DNA from: Cornus controversa
Lineage: Eukaryota; Streptophyta; Magnoliopsida; Cornales; Cornaceae
Assembly: GCA_026545225.1 (NCBI GenBank)
Contig: CM048849.1
Coordinates: 51,344,836 to 51,408,835 of the forward strand
Length of the DNA stretch: 64,000 bases
Direction of reading: 5' to 3'
The notes under the pieces were generated by a model. That model saw only the letters and a list, made by a program, of their open reading frames with translations, ran no database searches and was not told where the DNA came from. This document shows, piece after piece, positions 1 to 11,818 of the stretch. The translations under genes were made by a program, and so were the position numbers. The first letter of the stretch is position 1. The number at the start of each line of letters is the position of its first letter.

Positions 1-99
1 CACCCCTCTTCTTCCCTACCTCTACTGAAATGTAACTAGGAGATCCTAAATCAGGCCACAGACAGGTTGAGGTAAGAGGTACACACCTAGATAACAAAG

Positions 100-214
100 G
101 TAAAAAGAGAAAAGGGTTAGCCCAGTGCACGAGGCTCCCACCATTGCAGGGTCTGGGGAGGGTCAGATGTATGCAACCTCACCTTCGTATGCAGAGAGCT
201 TTTTTCCCGTTTCA
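100..214 (+). mobile_element. Au-type SINE with 15-bp target-site duplication
   Basis: Contains the block GGGTTAGCCCAGTGCACGAG followed by GCTCCCACCATTGCAGGGTC, typical of the tRNA-derived plant Au SINE. It is flanked by perfect direct repeats acctagataacaaag at 85-99 and 215-229, which define the insertion. At about 115 bp it is shorter than the roughly 180 bp I recall for Au. Confidence 0.75.
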
Positions 215-759
215 ACCTAGATAACAAAGTTGTGCACCTAAGAAGATCCCTTGGCTAGATATATGTGTATAGCTGAGATTAGTGCTAATACCCATAGTAG
301 CTCCTTCACAGCACCAGATCCAACAAATACTTCCCCATTCCTACAGTTCTGATGCACTGGCCAGCATTTATTACTAATTAAATGTCTTTACGATGACCAT
401 TTCTGTTCTCATCTTTATTTTTTTAGCTACAATATATCATTTGCTCCCACTATAGAAATATGATTATCAATCACTCAATATACCTGGTTCAACAAAATCG
501 TCATTTTGCCAAAAAGGTTCTAAGGCACTGGTCATCATTTTTAATTAATTAATGTCTTGAAGGCAAACATGTTCTTCCTCATCTTTATTTCCTTGATTTC
601 AATAAACTGTGAAGGTAATAAATAACTTCCATTAGCTCCCACTATAAAAAGATGATTGTTGATCGCTCAATGAATCGTCCAACAAAATTTTCATTTTGCC
701 AAAAAGGTTCAATCTAGAATTTATAAAATTCAGAAAACCACCAAGAGAGAGAGAGAGTG

Positions 760-2060
760 CAAGGTTGTCAGAATCGGGATTCTACGTAGGATTGGTGGGA
801 GTTCCGTAGAATCGGAATCATAAAATCGGATCGTGAATCGTAAGATTCTACAAAAAAAGTAGAAAAACAATTCAAACTAACTTTTTAAACAATAATACCT
901 CTAAAATATAGCAACAATAAAGACAACACAAAAATAGCATGATCTATTGATCATGCAGTACTTGGAAGAGTATCAAATCGGTGACCAGGGAGACTCAAAT
1001 GAATTAACTAGCGCTTAGCTCTTTCTTTTTTCATGTTTTGTAATCGAGCAAAACACTTGCTTATCTATCTATTAAAAAACTCTTTCAAAAATCTAAGAAA
1101 AACCAACATTGAAAGTGCACGGAGTTGGTATAAGGTTTCTATGCATGATTTAGAAGTCTTGCGTTCAATTTCTATATACGTAATTGCCCACCAATAGTTC
1201 TTAAAAAGAAAAAGGCAAATTAAATATGAAATTTGCAAATAATCCCACAAAACAGAGCATACCAGTAGTTATTAATAATCTGAACGATACAAAATTTGGT
1301 TCCATTCACCTAAAACAGTTTTAACTGGCAGAGAAAACATAGAAACTTATTTCAATTTTTCCCAATTAAAAATTCATGGGCCAGATTCTAGTGTTATGAA
1401 ATTTTCCTCATTTATTTATCAAAAAATAAAAACAAAGGAATATAAACAGAGAAAAAAAAAAAGAACAGAGAAAGAAGTGGAGGAAAAAAAAAAAAGGGGA
1501 GAAGTGGAGAACAGAGAGAGAGAGACTTCAGCCCAACAAAAGATCAAAAGAGGGAAAAGAGAGAAGTGGAGACTGGAGAAGATGTAACTTTGGGTTAATA
1601 AGAGGCTGAATAGAGAGAAGAGGGCTTGCCGGAGCTGTTGGAGACTTGGAGTGACCGGTGATAATTGCCTGAAGCTGCTGTTCGAACACTTCACGAAAGG
1701 GACGACAATCGCGAGACTTGCGACAGACTAGGGCTTCCTTTGTTTTCCTCTATTTTCGTTTATTTTCTTCTTTTCTCTTGCTTTTAAAACTTTTCTTGGG
1801 CTGAAGTCTGCTGGGCCTTCATTTAAAAGTGGTCCACAGCCCATATACTCCGAAACAAAACACAAAACAGAACAAAACCATTGCATATCATAGAATTAGT
1901 GGGATCATATAGAATCGTACGATCCCACAATTCCACTCACGATCCCAGCGATTCTACCCTGATTTTACACAAACGTTGATTTTTATGCGATTCAGATCGT
2001 TTTGGTGAAATTGGATCGTAGAACGATTTTACGAGTTGGATCACGATTTTAACAACTATG
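760..2060. mobile_element. Mutator-like non-autonomous DNA element (1.3 kb)
   Basis: Termini are inverted: the left end reads CAAGGTTGTCAGAATCGGGAT, and the right end read backwards gives CATAGTTGTTAAAATCGTGAT. Subterminal copies of GAATCG/CGATTC motifs occur at both ends. The direct repeat agagagagtg flanks it at 750-759 and 2061-2070, compatible with a 9-10 bp Mutator-type duplication, although it lies in GA-rich sequence. No transposase is visible. The interior (about 1400-1900) is purine-rich, then CT-rich, and looks like a captured 5' leader. Confidence 0.65.
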
Positions 2061-2149
2061 AGAGAGAGTGTTGCTTGGAGCAGATGAGTTTACTGGTCTG
2101 ACGCGGATTTATAAGGGTTCACCTAATCCTCCTCAAGCATGCATATTGT

Positions 2150-2500
2150 TATGGCAAACGTTACAAACCAAGAACAAATAAAGAAATTGACAGAATAATA
2201 AACATGCACCACACACAAAACATAGGGATTTATGTGGTTAAAGCCTACGTCCACGGTAAAGATCTGGCAAAAGATTTCACTATGAGAAAACAAGGAGATT
2301 ACAAGTTTCAGCCCCCAAACCCTAGCTCTCTCTCTCTCACTCTCTTTCCAACGATTTTCAGTGTTCTCTTATATCCCACTCCAAACCCTAAACGCCCTAA
2401 TATATTGGGCAACAAGGGAGTCCTAAACAAGGCAAGTGAAAAAATGGGTCAAAATCGGGTTGCAACTCCACCCGGGCTGAAACAAAATTCGGGCCGCAAC
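2150..2500 (-). mobile_element. Copia LTR fossil (antisense fragment)
   Basis: Read on the minus strand it contains the stretch around CCGTGGACGTAGGC and CCACATAAATCC that is common in plant Copia LTRs (compare 6768-7275). It is partial; the ends were not defined. Confidence 0.4.
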
Positions 2501-2696
2501 ATTACACATATCAACACTAGTCTTGAATCATTGTTAGCCCATTATGTGACCCAAGTGGATGCTGCTACCCATGTTGATGAGAGGTGAACAGAATTGGAGA
2601 GTAATGAGACACACTTGGAGTTAGCTAGTATCATGAAATGACAAGGAAAGCCACCAGTGGATCAAGATATAAAAGTGGATCCAACCATCTTTAAAT

Positions 2697-3386
2697 AATG
2701 AAAATAAACAAAAATTAGCAAGAGGTAATAGAAAGTCCCTCATTAATTGAATTGGAAACTGAACAGGAAACCAAATGATTACCTAACTAAATGGTTTGAA
2801 TTGAAAATTAGATCTTCTAGTAGTCCTAAATTTAGAGGAGTAGGAAAGTTTCTTAAACCACTTAATGAGTTAAGTATCATGACTGTATGGAAATTTATCT
2901 ACCCCATCAAATGGAAAAGTAAATCTAAGGTCCCTGTAAATTCTATTCTGTTATCTTCTGTCAAAAAAATGCCTCACACCAAAACTAGTGATCCTCAACG
3001 TAAAGGCACAAGACACTTGCATCCATTTGCAGCTTTCAAAAATGAAAATAAACAAAAATTAGCAAGAGGTAATAGAAGTCCCTCATTAATTGAATTGGAA
3101 ACTGAACAGGAAACCAGGAAACCAAATGATTACCTAACTAAATGGTTTGAATTGAAAATTATATCTTCTAGTGGTCCTAAATTTAGAGGATTAGGAAAGT
3201 TTCTTAAACCACTTAATGAGTTGTATGGAATTTTATCTACCCCATCAAATGGAAAAGTAAATCTAAGGTCCCTGTAAATTCTATTCTGTTATCTTCTGTC
3301 AAAAAAATGCCTCACACCAAAACTAGTGATCCTCAACGTAAAGGCACAAGACACTTGCACCATTTGCAGCTTTCAAAAATCCACAA
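2697..3386 (+). repeat. 344-bp tandem duplication
   Basis: Two copies in direct tandem start at 2697 and 3041 and differ by few substitutions and small indels. Some frames are partly open on the plus strand, with residues such as SPSLIELETEQETRKPNDYL. I recognise no protein family, so origin is unknown. Confidence 0.8.
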
Positions 3387-3439
3387 CATTTAATTTGGGA
3401 ATCCTAGGGCCATACCAGGAAAGTCTGAGTTGGGCTTTA

Positions 3440-4054
3440 TCAAGCAATACTTCCTTGAGAGTGCCGTGGCCATAAGGGATACATATTCAATATGGATACG
3501 GCCGGATATGTGTCCAACATGGCTGGGAAGTATCCGAACAGTAAAAATATTTTTTTCCCAAATTGGAAATGGCTAGGATATGTTAAGGATATGTTTGAAT
3601 ACTTTGCGGATTCGTCTGGGCAGTTTTGTAAATATTTTTATAAAAGAATGGGAGTTAGTTTATAATATTAGAAGAATTCATAGATTAAAATGTAATCAAA
3701 GAAAATGGGCTTAATATCCCAAATCGACGCTTCTCCGCTCAAACACAATCACAGACAGAGCAAGAGGGAGAGAAGAAGAGGAAGAAGGGGATCCGTCAAC
3801 CAGAGTTATACATTGTTTTATTACTGTTATATGTTCTTTAAAACTATATGTTGTTTTTTTAGATTCATAATATTATAGAAAACAGATCAAAAATTAATTT
3901 TTTTTTGTATATAAAAATATAATTCATTATTTTTTATTTTCGTATCCTCGTTGTACCCGTATCCGTATCCTTTTTTTTTTCCCTGAGATTTGCCATATCA
4001 CCATATCCGCCATGTATTGTATCAATACCTCGTATCCGTCTCCATACTTCCTAG
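3440..4054. mobile_element. Degenerate hAT-like element, CGTGTCCG family
   Basis: The right end CCGTATCC...CCATACTTCCTAG matches the terminus of the elements at 43036 and 47408. The left part (GAGAGTGCCGTGG...GGATACGGCCGG) matches their left subterminal region. No clear target duplication, so boundaries are approximate. Confidence 0.55.
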
Positions 4055-4267
4055 TTCAACTACTTCGCTAAAGATTGAGCTTCAAAGTCCACGAGGTTTA
4101 TATACACTATCATTTTTTAAATCTGGATAACCAAATAGTTATTTCTCTAGCGGGATTGACACTGGAATCCGGCTATTGCCGTCACATAAGAGGACATAAA
4201 TATTGGTTTTGAGTTTTGAAGGGAAGAGTTGATTTGCATTACATCAGATCTAAAAAAGTTTGAAACA

Positions 4268-4335
4268 TCATCATCATCCTTGCCTTTGTCCCATACAATT
4301 GGGATCTTTTGAGCAGTTCATGAATTCATGTAGAT
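4268..4335 (-). mobile_element. RTE-type LINE 3' tail fragment
   Basis: Short minus-strand piece with a CATCATCATCATCC trinucleotide tail followed by CCTTTGTCCCATACAATTGG, the form of 3' end seen in plant RTE-type LINEs. Confidence 0.4.
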
Positions 4336-4590
4336 ACGATTGCAGAAGTTAAACAGCTCTGCTTAGCAGAATGTGTTTCCAACAACGTAATCGTTACATG
4401 TTTACAATGGTGGTTCTGAGGGCTTTTCACAGTCAAATATTCGTCAAAAGCATAAATGAGAGTTTTGTTCCTGAACCATCTGCCGACTAAGGTGTTAGTG
4501 ATTTTCGCAGGGGTGGAAAGGTTTAAGAATTACAGAATTGGGCAAGAAAAAAGGGTTATTAAGTGTCCACTGTGGATGCTTGCCTCTTAG

Positions 4591-4838
4591 TCTCTATAGA
4601 TTGGGTTGAGGTTGCAGATGAAAAAGAACAGGTTTCAGATCGGGTAGCCAACCCCAGGCACTATTCAAGAAACCAAGGTCAAATGGAATAAATATAGAAG
4701 AAAGCAGCATAGTGTCTCTATAGATTGGGTTGAGGTTACTGATGAAAAAGAACAGGTTTCAGATAGGGTAGCCAACCCCAGGCACTGTTCAAGAAACCAA
4801 GGTCAAATGGAATAAATATAGAAGAAAGCAGGATAGTG
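4591..4838. repeat. 124-bp tandem duplication
   Basis: Two adjacent copies (4591-4714, 4715-4838) nearly identical. Each begins TCTCTATAGATTGGGTTGAGG and ends in CATAGTG or GATAGTG. Both units are open in one plus frame (IDWVEVADEKEQVSDRV, IDWVEVTDEKEQVSDRV). Function unknown. Confidence 0.85.
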
Positions 4839-4856
4839 TCTTATTGGGTATCTAAT

Positions 4857-5929
4857 TATTATTATTATTTTGATAAGTAAAATTCATTAAAAATGCACTC
4901 AAAAGGGAGCGAACCAAAGGAACAACTGCACAAAAGAAAATATCTCTATATCTCCACAATCTCAAACTATCCAAAAAATCAAGGAAATCCTCCAAAAATA
5001 TACAAGATCTCCTGTAACCAAAAAAGACCAAACTCAAAAAATAATTCTTTAACACCCATATTGGCGCTTCAACGACCTCAAAAGACCACTCCTATTTCTT
5101 TCATGCCAAAGCCCCCACCAAATACATGGGTCTGGCCCTCAAAGATTCTCGGGCTTGGCATCCCATTGTACACCCCTTCCACGCCTCGAGAACTCCGATC
5201 TTAGACTCCAGCACAACCCAATGTACTCCAAATATTGAAAAGAACATAACAAAGACATCTCTCGCCACTAAGCAATGTAAGAGAAGATTCACAGATTCCT
5301 CATCCCTCTTAGACATACAACACCAATTGATGACAATCTGCCGCCTCTTGCTCAAATTATCCATTGTTAAGAGCCATTGTCCACCCACAAAAAGCCACCT
5401 TTAGGGGCTTTAGATTTTCACATCACTTTCCACGGGATAGTGGGCAACTAGTTGCCATGAAAAATATGATAAAGACTTCACCAGTAAGCTTCCATGCTTG
5501 GAGCCCACCCATCTCTACTCGTCTTCACCCTCTCCAAGCACCCCTTGCTTGTACAACTCGGAAAAAAGCTACAATATCCTTCATTTCCCAGTCCTAAATT
5601 TGACGCCGAAACTGAACATGCCATGTCACCCTCCTGTTATCAAGGCAACAATAGGCGGCCACCGTGACCTATTCGTCCACTGCAATCTTAAGCAATCTCG
5701 GGAATAGCTGCGCACCACTTCTTACTTTAAACCTAATATGCTTTGAAAATTAATTTCAACCCTTTCAAATGTTAAACCCACACTCCCACCCCTGCCGAAT
5801 GAGCCACCTATCTAAAACACCACCCACCACTCTCCTCTCCAATCTTCCTCTCAATAATTTTCCTCCATAGCCGCTTCATACCAAATCTCAACAGCCTTTT
5901 CCCATCAAGGCTAGGTTAAATGAGGCACC
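4857..5929 (-). mobile_element. 5'-truncated L1-type LINE
   Basis: On the minus strand it encodes the zinc-binding C-terminal part of an L1 ORF2 (zf-RVT: WCCMSKRDEESVNLLLHCLVARD). It ends with GAGTGCATTTTTAATGAATTTTACTTATCAAAA, the same 3' end as the copies at 15.2-16.4 and 21.5-22.1 kb. Imperfect flanking repeats gggtatctaatt (4846-4857) and gggtatcaatt (5930-5940) may be the target duplication. The frames are broken by several stops. Confidence 0.75.
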
Positions 5930-6767
5930 GGGTATCAATTTTTAAATCATTTACTTGAGCTTGACTGAGCATGTGAACACTTCACACAATCCTAGCGAAC
6001 AATTTCAAAATTATAATTTTTATTATTTATTTTTAGCTATCCACATGCAGTTTCCACATGTATGCACATGTTAGCCCACACGCAATGGCAACAACAAAAA
6101 AATGAGCAGGTCCATAGGCCTCCATAGAAAGCAATTAAAGCATTCAGCTTTGCTATTAGTCTGATGTTGTAGTTGGTTTTAGTTACTTTCTCAGGTTAAA
6201 CATAATGTTGTTTAGTGAAAGGTAGTTGAATACGCTGACCAATGTTGTTTTGAATCAGTACAACTAAATTGGTTTAGTTCCACATCAGAAATAGTGCGTT
6301 ACCATTCTCCATAAAAAACTACCCAGCCTACATGTTAATAGATTTGAAAGAGGTCTCTTGACATTATCTGATGAATGCCCATGGGAACGTTTAACTTCCA
6401 TGTAAAATCTCATGAAAATATATGGATGGCCGAGGAAATAAAACTCAAACTCAGCCCAAATCCGATGAGATTGGACATTATAATCTAATCTTTTGTCCTA
6501 AATGCAGTTATAGAGATACCACAACCGTCCGAACAGGGACAATGCAGGTTATCCAAATAATCCAACCCATTGCTGTCCCTAGATGAGGTATACAAAGATT
6601 GGCCATGTGATGATGGCATGATATATGTTAGTAATTCCTTACACACCAGCCTTCAGTTAACACAAATTTCAATTTGTACAATGCAACAGTCATATTGATG
6701 GTTTTATATTACTCAGTACCAATATTTGTTAAGGGCCTGTGCCCATTATATCTATATATATGTATAC

Positions 6768-7275
6768 TGTTGGGAATTTTGTCTCAAATTCCTACTCTAA
6801 TTAGGTTTCTATTTTAGAGTTGTATTATGTTACGAAGTTTCTTGTAAGACAAGTATTGGGCTTCAAGGAATTGTAATCCTTGTGGAACAAGGAATTGTAA
6901 TCCTTGTAGAACTCTATATATAGATACCTAGGTATTGGGTTGAGACTTGTGAGATTGAGAGAGATGTAGTCTCATGAGGGAGTTGTGGGTGGAGATAGTT
7001 TATGGGTTGGTAGAGTAAGAAGAACACTGGTAGCACTGATAGCGAGGAGACAGACTCGTGGAGTGGTACATGGTGAAAAGACATGTATACGGTGTTGTTA
7101 CTATAGTATTGTAATTTCTCTACAGAATCATAGTGGAATCTCTTCTCATCCGTGGATGTAGGCCGGTTTTGGCCGAACCATGTTATATCTTGCGTCAGTG
7201 TGTGATAGCATTATTCACAAGCTTTATTCACTTTTCATTGGATTTCCATGATCCTGTGGTTTCTTTGTCACAACA
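6768..7275 (+). mobile_element. Solo LTR of a Copia retrotransposon
   Basis: 508 bp starting TGTTGGGA and ending TCACAACA, flanked by the 5-bp repeat tatac at 6763-6767 and 7276-7280. Contains a TATA-like CTCTATATATAG and the Copia U5-type stretch GTGGATGTAGGC...GGCCGAACCATG. No internal region or second LTR lies next to it. The intact target repeat suggests moderate age. Confidence 0.85.
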
Positions 7276-8261
7276 TATACTATATACACATGCATATAAA
7301 TGGAATAACTAAGGAAAGAATTTATGGGTTTTTTTCCATATGTGTTTCTCATGACATTTTAATGTTCTTTCCATTCAAATATTGACAATCTCTTCAGTCA
7401 AAAAATTACAAAGTCACTGTTAAATTTTCAAGTTAATATTTATTAGACATAAAGTCATATGACCAAGCAGTTGGGATAAGGCTTTATATCCGACTGCCAA
7501 TCTGGCCCAGAAAAACACAAAGCCAGCTGGCTTTCTAGTTCAAAAGCCAACAGATTCTACAACATATACGACAAAAGAGATTCTTATCACTTGAAATAAG
7601 CAATAGGTGCATATATGATAATTAGACAAGGGTAGAGGAAAATATATAGTATTGAAGCCTATTTCAATGCAACTTCTCCTATTTCTTCTTTTAATACACA
7701 GACACACACACGCACACATTGGCAAGTAAAAATGCCCAAAGAACAAAGAAGATATCACCAGAAATTGCTTACTTATTTAGTTTAATAAGAGCCAATCTTA
7801 TGTAACCAAAAAATGCAATATCATGCGCATAACTCGTCACCTGAACTCATTTCACAAACTTATGTTGTTTTTAAGAAAATTGGCCAAGTTCAACCCATAA
7901 TAGAATTAACAATATGACCATACACCTGAAACAAAGTTAATAAAGCTGGATTCTTATTCTGAGGATTGTCAATATTCTTATACTGAAATGAAGTTAAAAT
8001 GGCCATACCATTACACTTTTCAACACCTACTTCTATCATTGCACCGAGAAATGGTCCCTTGTTAGAAACCATCTATGCAACAAACAGATGAAGAAAGAGG
8101 AAAAATTGAGATGTCTATGCACTATATCTGAATATTAGACTAAACCAGATGCTAAGATGTTATAGGTGCTGTCAAGAACTACCAGAAATTAACACTATAA
8201 GAAGGTAAGTATGCAACAACATGATGGGCCATAAAACCACTCAACAAAAAAATTAACATAC

Positions 8262-8696
8262 CATATGCGGGCCTGCCAGGAATTTGAGACAGTTTATATA
8301 CTGCTGAACACCATTGTCAGAAGGTTTTCCATCTTGTGATGAAGTGATTTCAGAATCAGTTCCACCATTCGGGTGTTGAATGATAGCATCATCCAAAAAG
8401 TCAAGTAAATCACCTCCCTCATTTGCAGCATTTCCCATCTCTGGTTGCAAAATGGATTCTGGAAGTGTGTCTCCTCCAGTCAAAAGGTCTATCCATGGGT
8501 TTGTAGATGCATCTGGGTGCACTTGTGGCAAAACTTTTTCATTGGATAAAGACGCACCAAAGGGATTGGTATCTACACCAGACGAAAAAGGATTGATTTC
8601 CTTCCGCAAATTATTGGCATGTTCACATAATTTTGCACCAAGGCCATCATGACTAAATACACCCCTCCATGGAAGAGAAACTCCAAGAACCTCTAC
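8262..8696 (-). CDS. SAC9: SAC9 exon G (last exon inside the window)
   Basis: 435 bp, 145 codons: [15 protein letters not shown] through [13 protein letters not shown]. Acceptor AACAG|GTAGAG, donor CATATG|GTATGT. In Arabidopsis SAC9 the corresponding LAGPNM is followed by AKKLEFVEAMKLEIERL, which I could not find on the minus strand of 1-8261. The remaining coding sequence is therefore either further left, behind an intron of more than 8.2 kb, or lost. Confidence 0.92.
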
Positions 8697-11600
8697 CTGT
8701 TACAGAATTCACTACAAAATCATTATTAAGTAGCAATTACAGGCTAACAGCAAAAACCTTTCATCACCCACCATCAACCTTCAATAAATAAAAATAAAAA
8801 AAACAAAACAAAACAAAAAAAGGGGATTAAATGCCATAGACACCAAGAACAGTCCCCAGATAGATGTTGTCTACTGATGGTAATTTCTGATCATAGACAA
8901 ATATTACAAGGATAGTCTATCGGATATAGGGAGAAAGCGCAAAGGTTGTAAATAAATGGACAGGACCTCTCTGTATGAGTATGCGTGATTGTACATTACA
9001 GATGTATCTATATGCACACAAGCACAAAACCTATTAAAGGGCCATTTGGAACATAGATGTTCACAAAAATCTCAACCAGCTGTTCTATTACAGTGTTTCC
9101 ATTCATACAACCCAAAAGAGGATGTTTCTATTCATCTAGCCAAGAAAAATGTTCAAGGAATTATCATGAGTGAACATGTTTCATGGTCGTGAACACTCCA
9201 TTTTATGGAGAATAATAGAATATCCATCAATCTATTTTTGCATTATAATATCTCCTAACCTGCAACAAATTAAGCAGCCATCGTATTTAACCAAAAAATT
9301 GTCCAGGATATGGAAGCAAGAAATACCCCTCGTAGGCTGAGAAAAGTTAGTTAAGAATAAAGGACGGGATGCATTATATAATATACTTATTGAAATTTTT
9401 CTGTACCTCACCAAGAGTAATTGGGCTTCCAGACACAGCAGGATAAAATGTGAGTGCAACAACACGAGTAAGGAAGTCCAATTCTCCCTCCAGTTCTTCA
9501 AAATCATATAATAATGGAGGGTTAGACGTATCTTGGGCATGAAGGCGTGAACCTGCTCCAGTGACAGCCATATCCTCTGCACTAATTGGTCCTGGTAAGG
9601 GTATCAAAATGTTTGTCCCATTCGCACATTGAGGTATAGAAGCTCCCTGTTAATAAATACAAAATTTGTGTTAGAATCTATCTGATATGTATGTGCATTA
9701 CATATATAATTTTCCACTGAATTACTTCTCCGTGACCTGGGGAAGTAAAAAATAACTAAAACCAAAGTGATGACACCGAACATGTCATATAAGCAGAAAC
9801 GCTAAGGAAACATCAACTCCTTCAAGGACGCGCATAAAAAAAACATGTATGCATGATGGTTCACTACAAGCATAAAAGAAAATTAATTATTCAGCATCTA
9901 ATTTTAAGGAAGGCGAACACCCATGAAAACCCAGCTAAAACATAAAAGAATAATGTGAGCGAGCATATGAGATTTTGTACAGTATAGGTGTGCATCAATT
10001 AAAGGTTTTTTTTTTTTTTAGATAAGTATTCATTGAAGGGCACCCAAAAAGGGGGGACATGGTCCAGAAAAACTGCAAAAAAAACTGTAGCCTCAAGCTA
10101 TCCACAAAAGACAAGAATCTCCACATTTTTACAATTAGAACCCTGAACCCAAAAGTATAAAGAGCAAGGCAAAATATCTAAACACCCCCAAGGAGACTCC
10201 ACCCCGTCAAAGGATCTTCTATTCCTCTCCTTCCATAAAGCCCACCACAAGCAAAGGGAGGCTGTCCTCCACGCATCTCTTAATTAAGAGTGAGAAAGAT
10301 TTAGGACAGTAGGAATTTAATGATTGAGATTAACATACACACGTTTTGATCAATTGCAAGGAAGTTCCCACTTCTTGATTATGTTTTAAGTCAATGTATT
10401 AATACTCTAAAAATTTATGTTTGTGATTACTAATTTTAAATGCATTTGTCAACTAAAGCGTGTATCAAAAATTAAATAATATGCAACTCTCATTTGTAAA
10501 ACATGCAAATAAAATGGCATATCCAGTTTTAAAAATTAAATGAATCTTATCAAAAACTCAGAAAATATGACAACTTTTTAAAATACTTAAAAGCTTTTTA
10601 TGCAAGGCCCACTGTGTGTAGTTGACAACATGTCCCTTACATACTAATGAAATAGTTTTAGAGGAGCCTGCTTGATTGCATCATAATGTATACAACTTCT
10701 AAACAATTTTAAGCATCACATGTGCTTGCCGGCGCACACATTTTTCATCAACTTGTCTTGCACATTTTAAGGTTTCTTTGACCCTTTTTGCATATAAAAG
10801 TACACAGTTAATGAAAGGAAAAAGGAGAAAACTATAAGAAATAATTAAAAATATTCTTTTGGAAAATAATGTTCTCACATTTCTTTTAACACATTGATTC
10901 CACTAAATGGGTGAAATGATGCACATCATGCACCAAATAAAGATTTTTAGTGGATTTGGTAAGTGGCTTTTCAGAACCCTGCTGAAAATTCAGTGTGTGA
11001 GAGAGAGGATAATGAAAGGAACTTATACATCTTTCTCCATGGGCCAAGTTATACCATGTTCTTAGTGCTCATGCCTTTACACTCATTCAAAAGCTAGCAC
11101 TCTCTCACCCATTGTGGTGAGAAATTCCATTAAAGTTCCTTGTAACAAAATTTTCTTACAAATCTCTTATTCTTTAAATAGTGAAATGACCAACAAAACT
11201 GAAGTGCAAAACTATGTTGAAAGAATATATAAACCATGTTGGTATTAACCTCCAAACAGATATGCACATCTCTTGTTAAGTTATACTTCCAACAGAAAAT
11301 GAATGACCCATGCATTTTTATTGGGTATGCTACTCTCAGCAATCCCAAGTTCTCAAGAAGAGTTAGAATAACTCCTTCGTTTTAAGGAGAATCATCTTCA
11401 CAATCCAAATTTTGTATTTCTTCTCAAATTTTCTCACAATACAAATATAAGAGTGTTAGGTTTCAAAAAAAAAAAAAAAAGTAAATACTAGAGCAGAAAT
11501 ATTCATAGTAAGTTTCTTCTGGCCAATAGTGTCCTGGTCTTGGGTGATAACCATCTCCCTTTTTTGGAAGTAATGTACTGAAGACCCCAAAAAAGGGGAT

Positions 11601-11769
11601 AGCACATGGGACACACATAGGGCTGTAAATGAACTGAGAGTTCGGCAAACAGCTCGAGCTTGGCTCAACATGGACTCGGTTCGTGTTCGTTTGTTTAGTA
11701 AACGAACAGAGCTCCAACAGTTTTCTCATGAACATATTCGCGAACTAAGCTCGTAAACATGAGCATGAA

Positions 11770-11818
<49 letters not shown>

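Larger units (their letters stand above)
1..8261. other. SAC9 intron 7 (incomplete) filled with repeats
   Basis: Region after SAC9 exon G. It holds an Au-type SINE, a Mutator-like element, Copia LTR fossils, two tandem duplications, a degenerate hAT-like element and an L1 fragment, all listed separately. 230-759, 5941-6767 and 7281-8261 show only AT-rich sequence. No exon was recognised in any of these stretches. Confidence 0.7.

Noticed and set aside
1396-1694. Short overlapping open frames rich in Lys/Glu/Arg or Ser/Phe/Leu
   Set aside because: They arise from a GA/CT-rich tract in the Mutator-like element; composition alone explains the open frames and there is no family similarity.
7890-8072. 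Possible additional SAC9 exon on the minus strand with AG and GT near its ends
   Set aside because: The residues do not match the expected SAC9 continuation (AKKLEFVEAM) and the frame does not join exon G.
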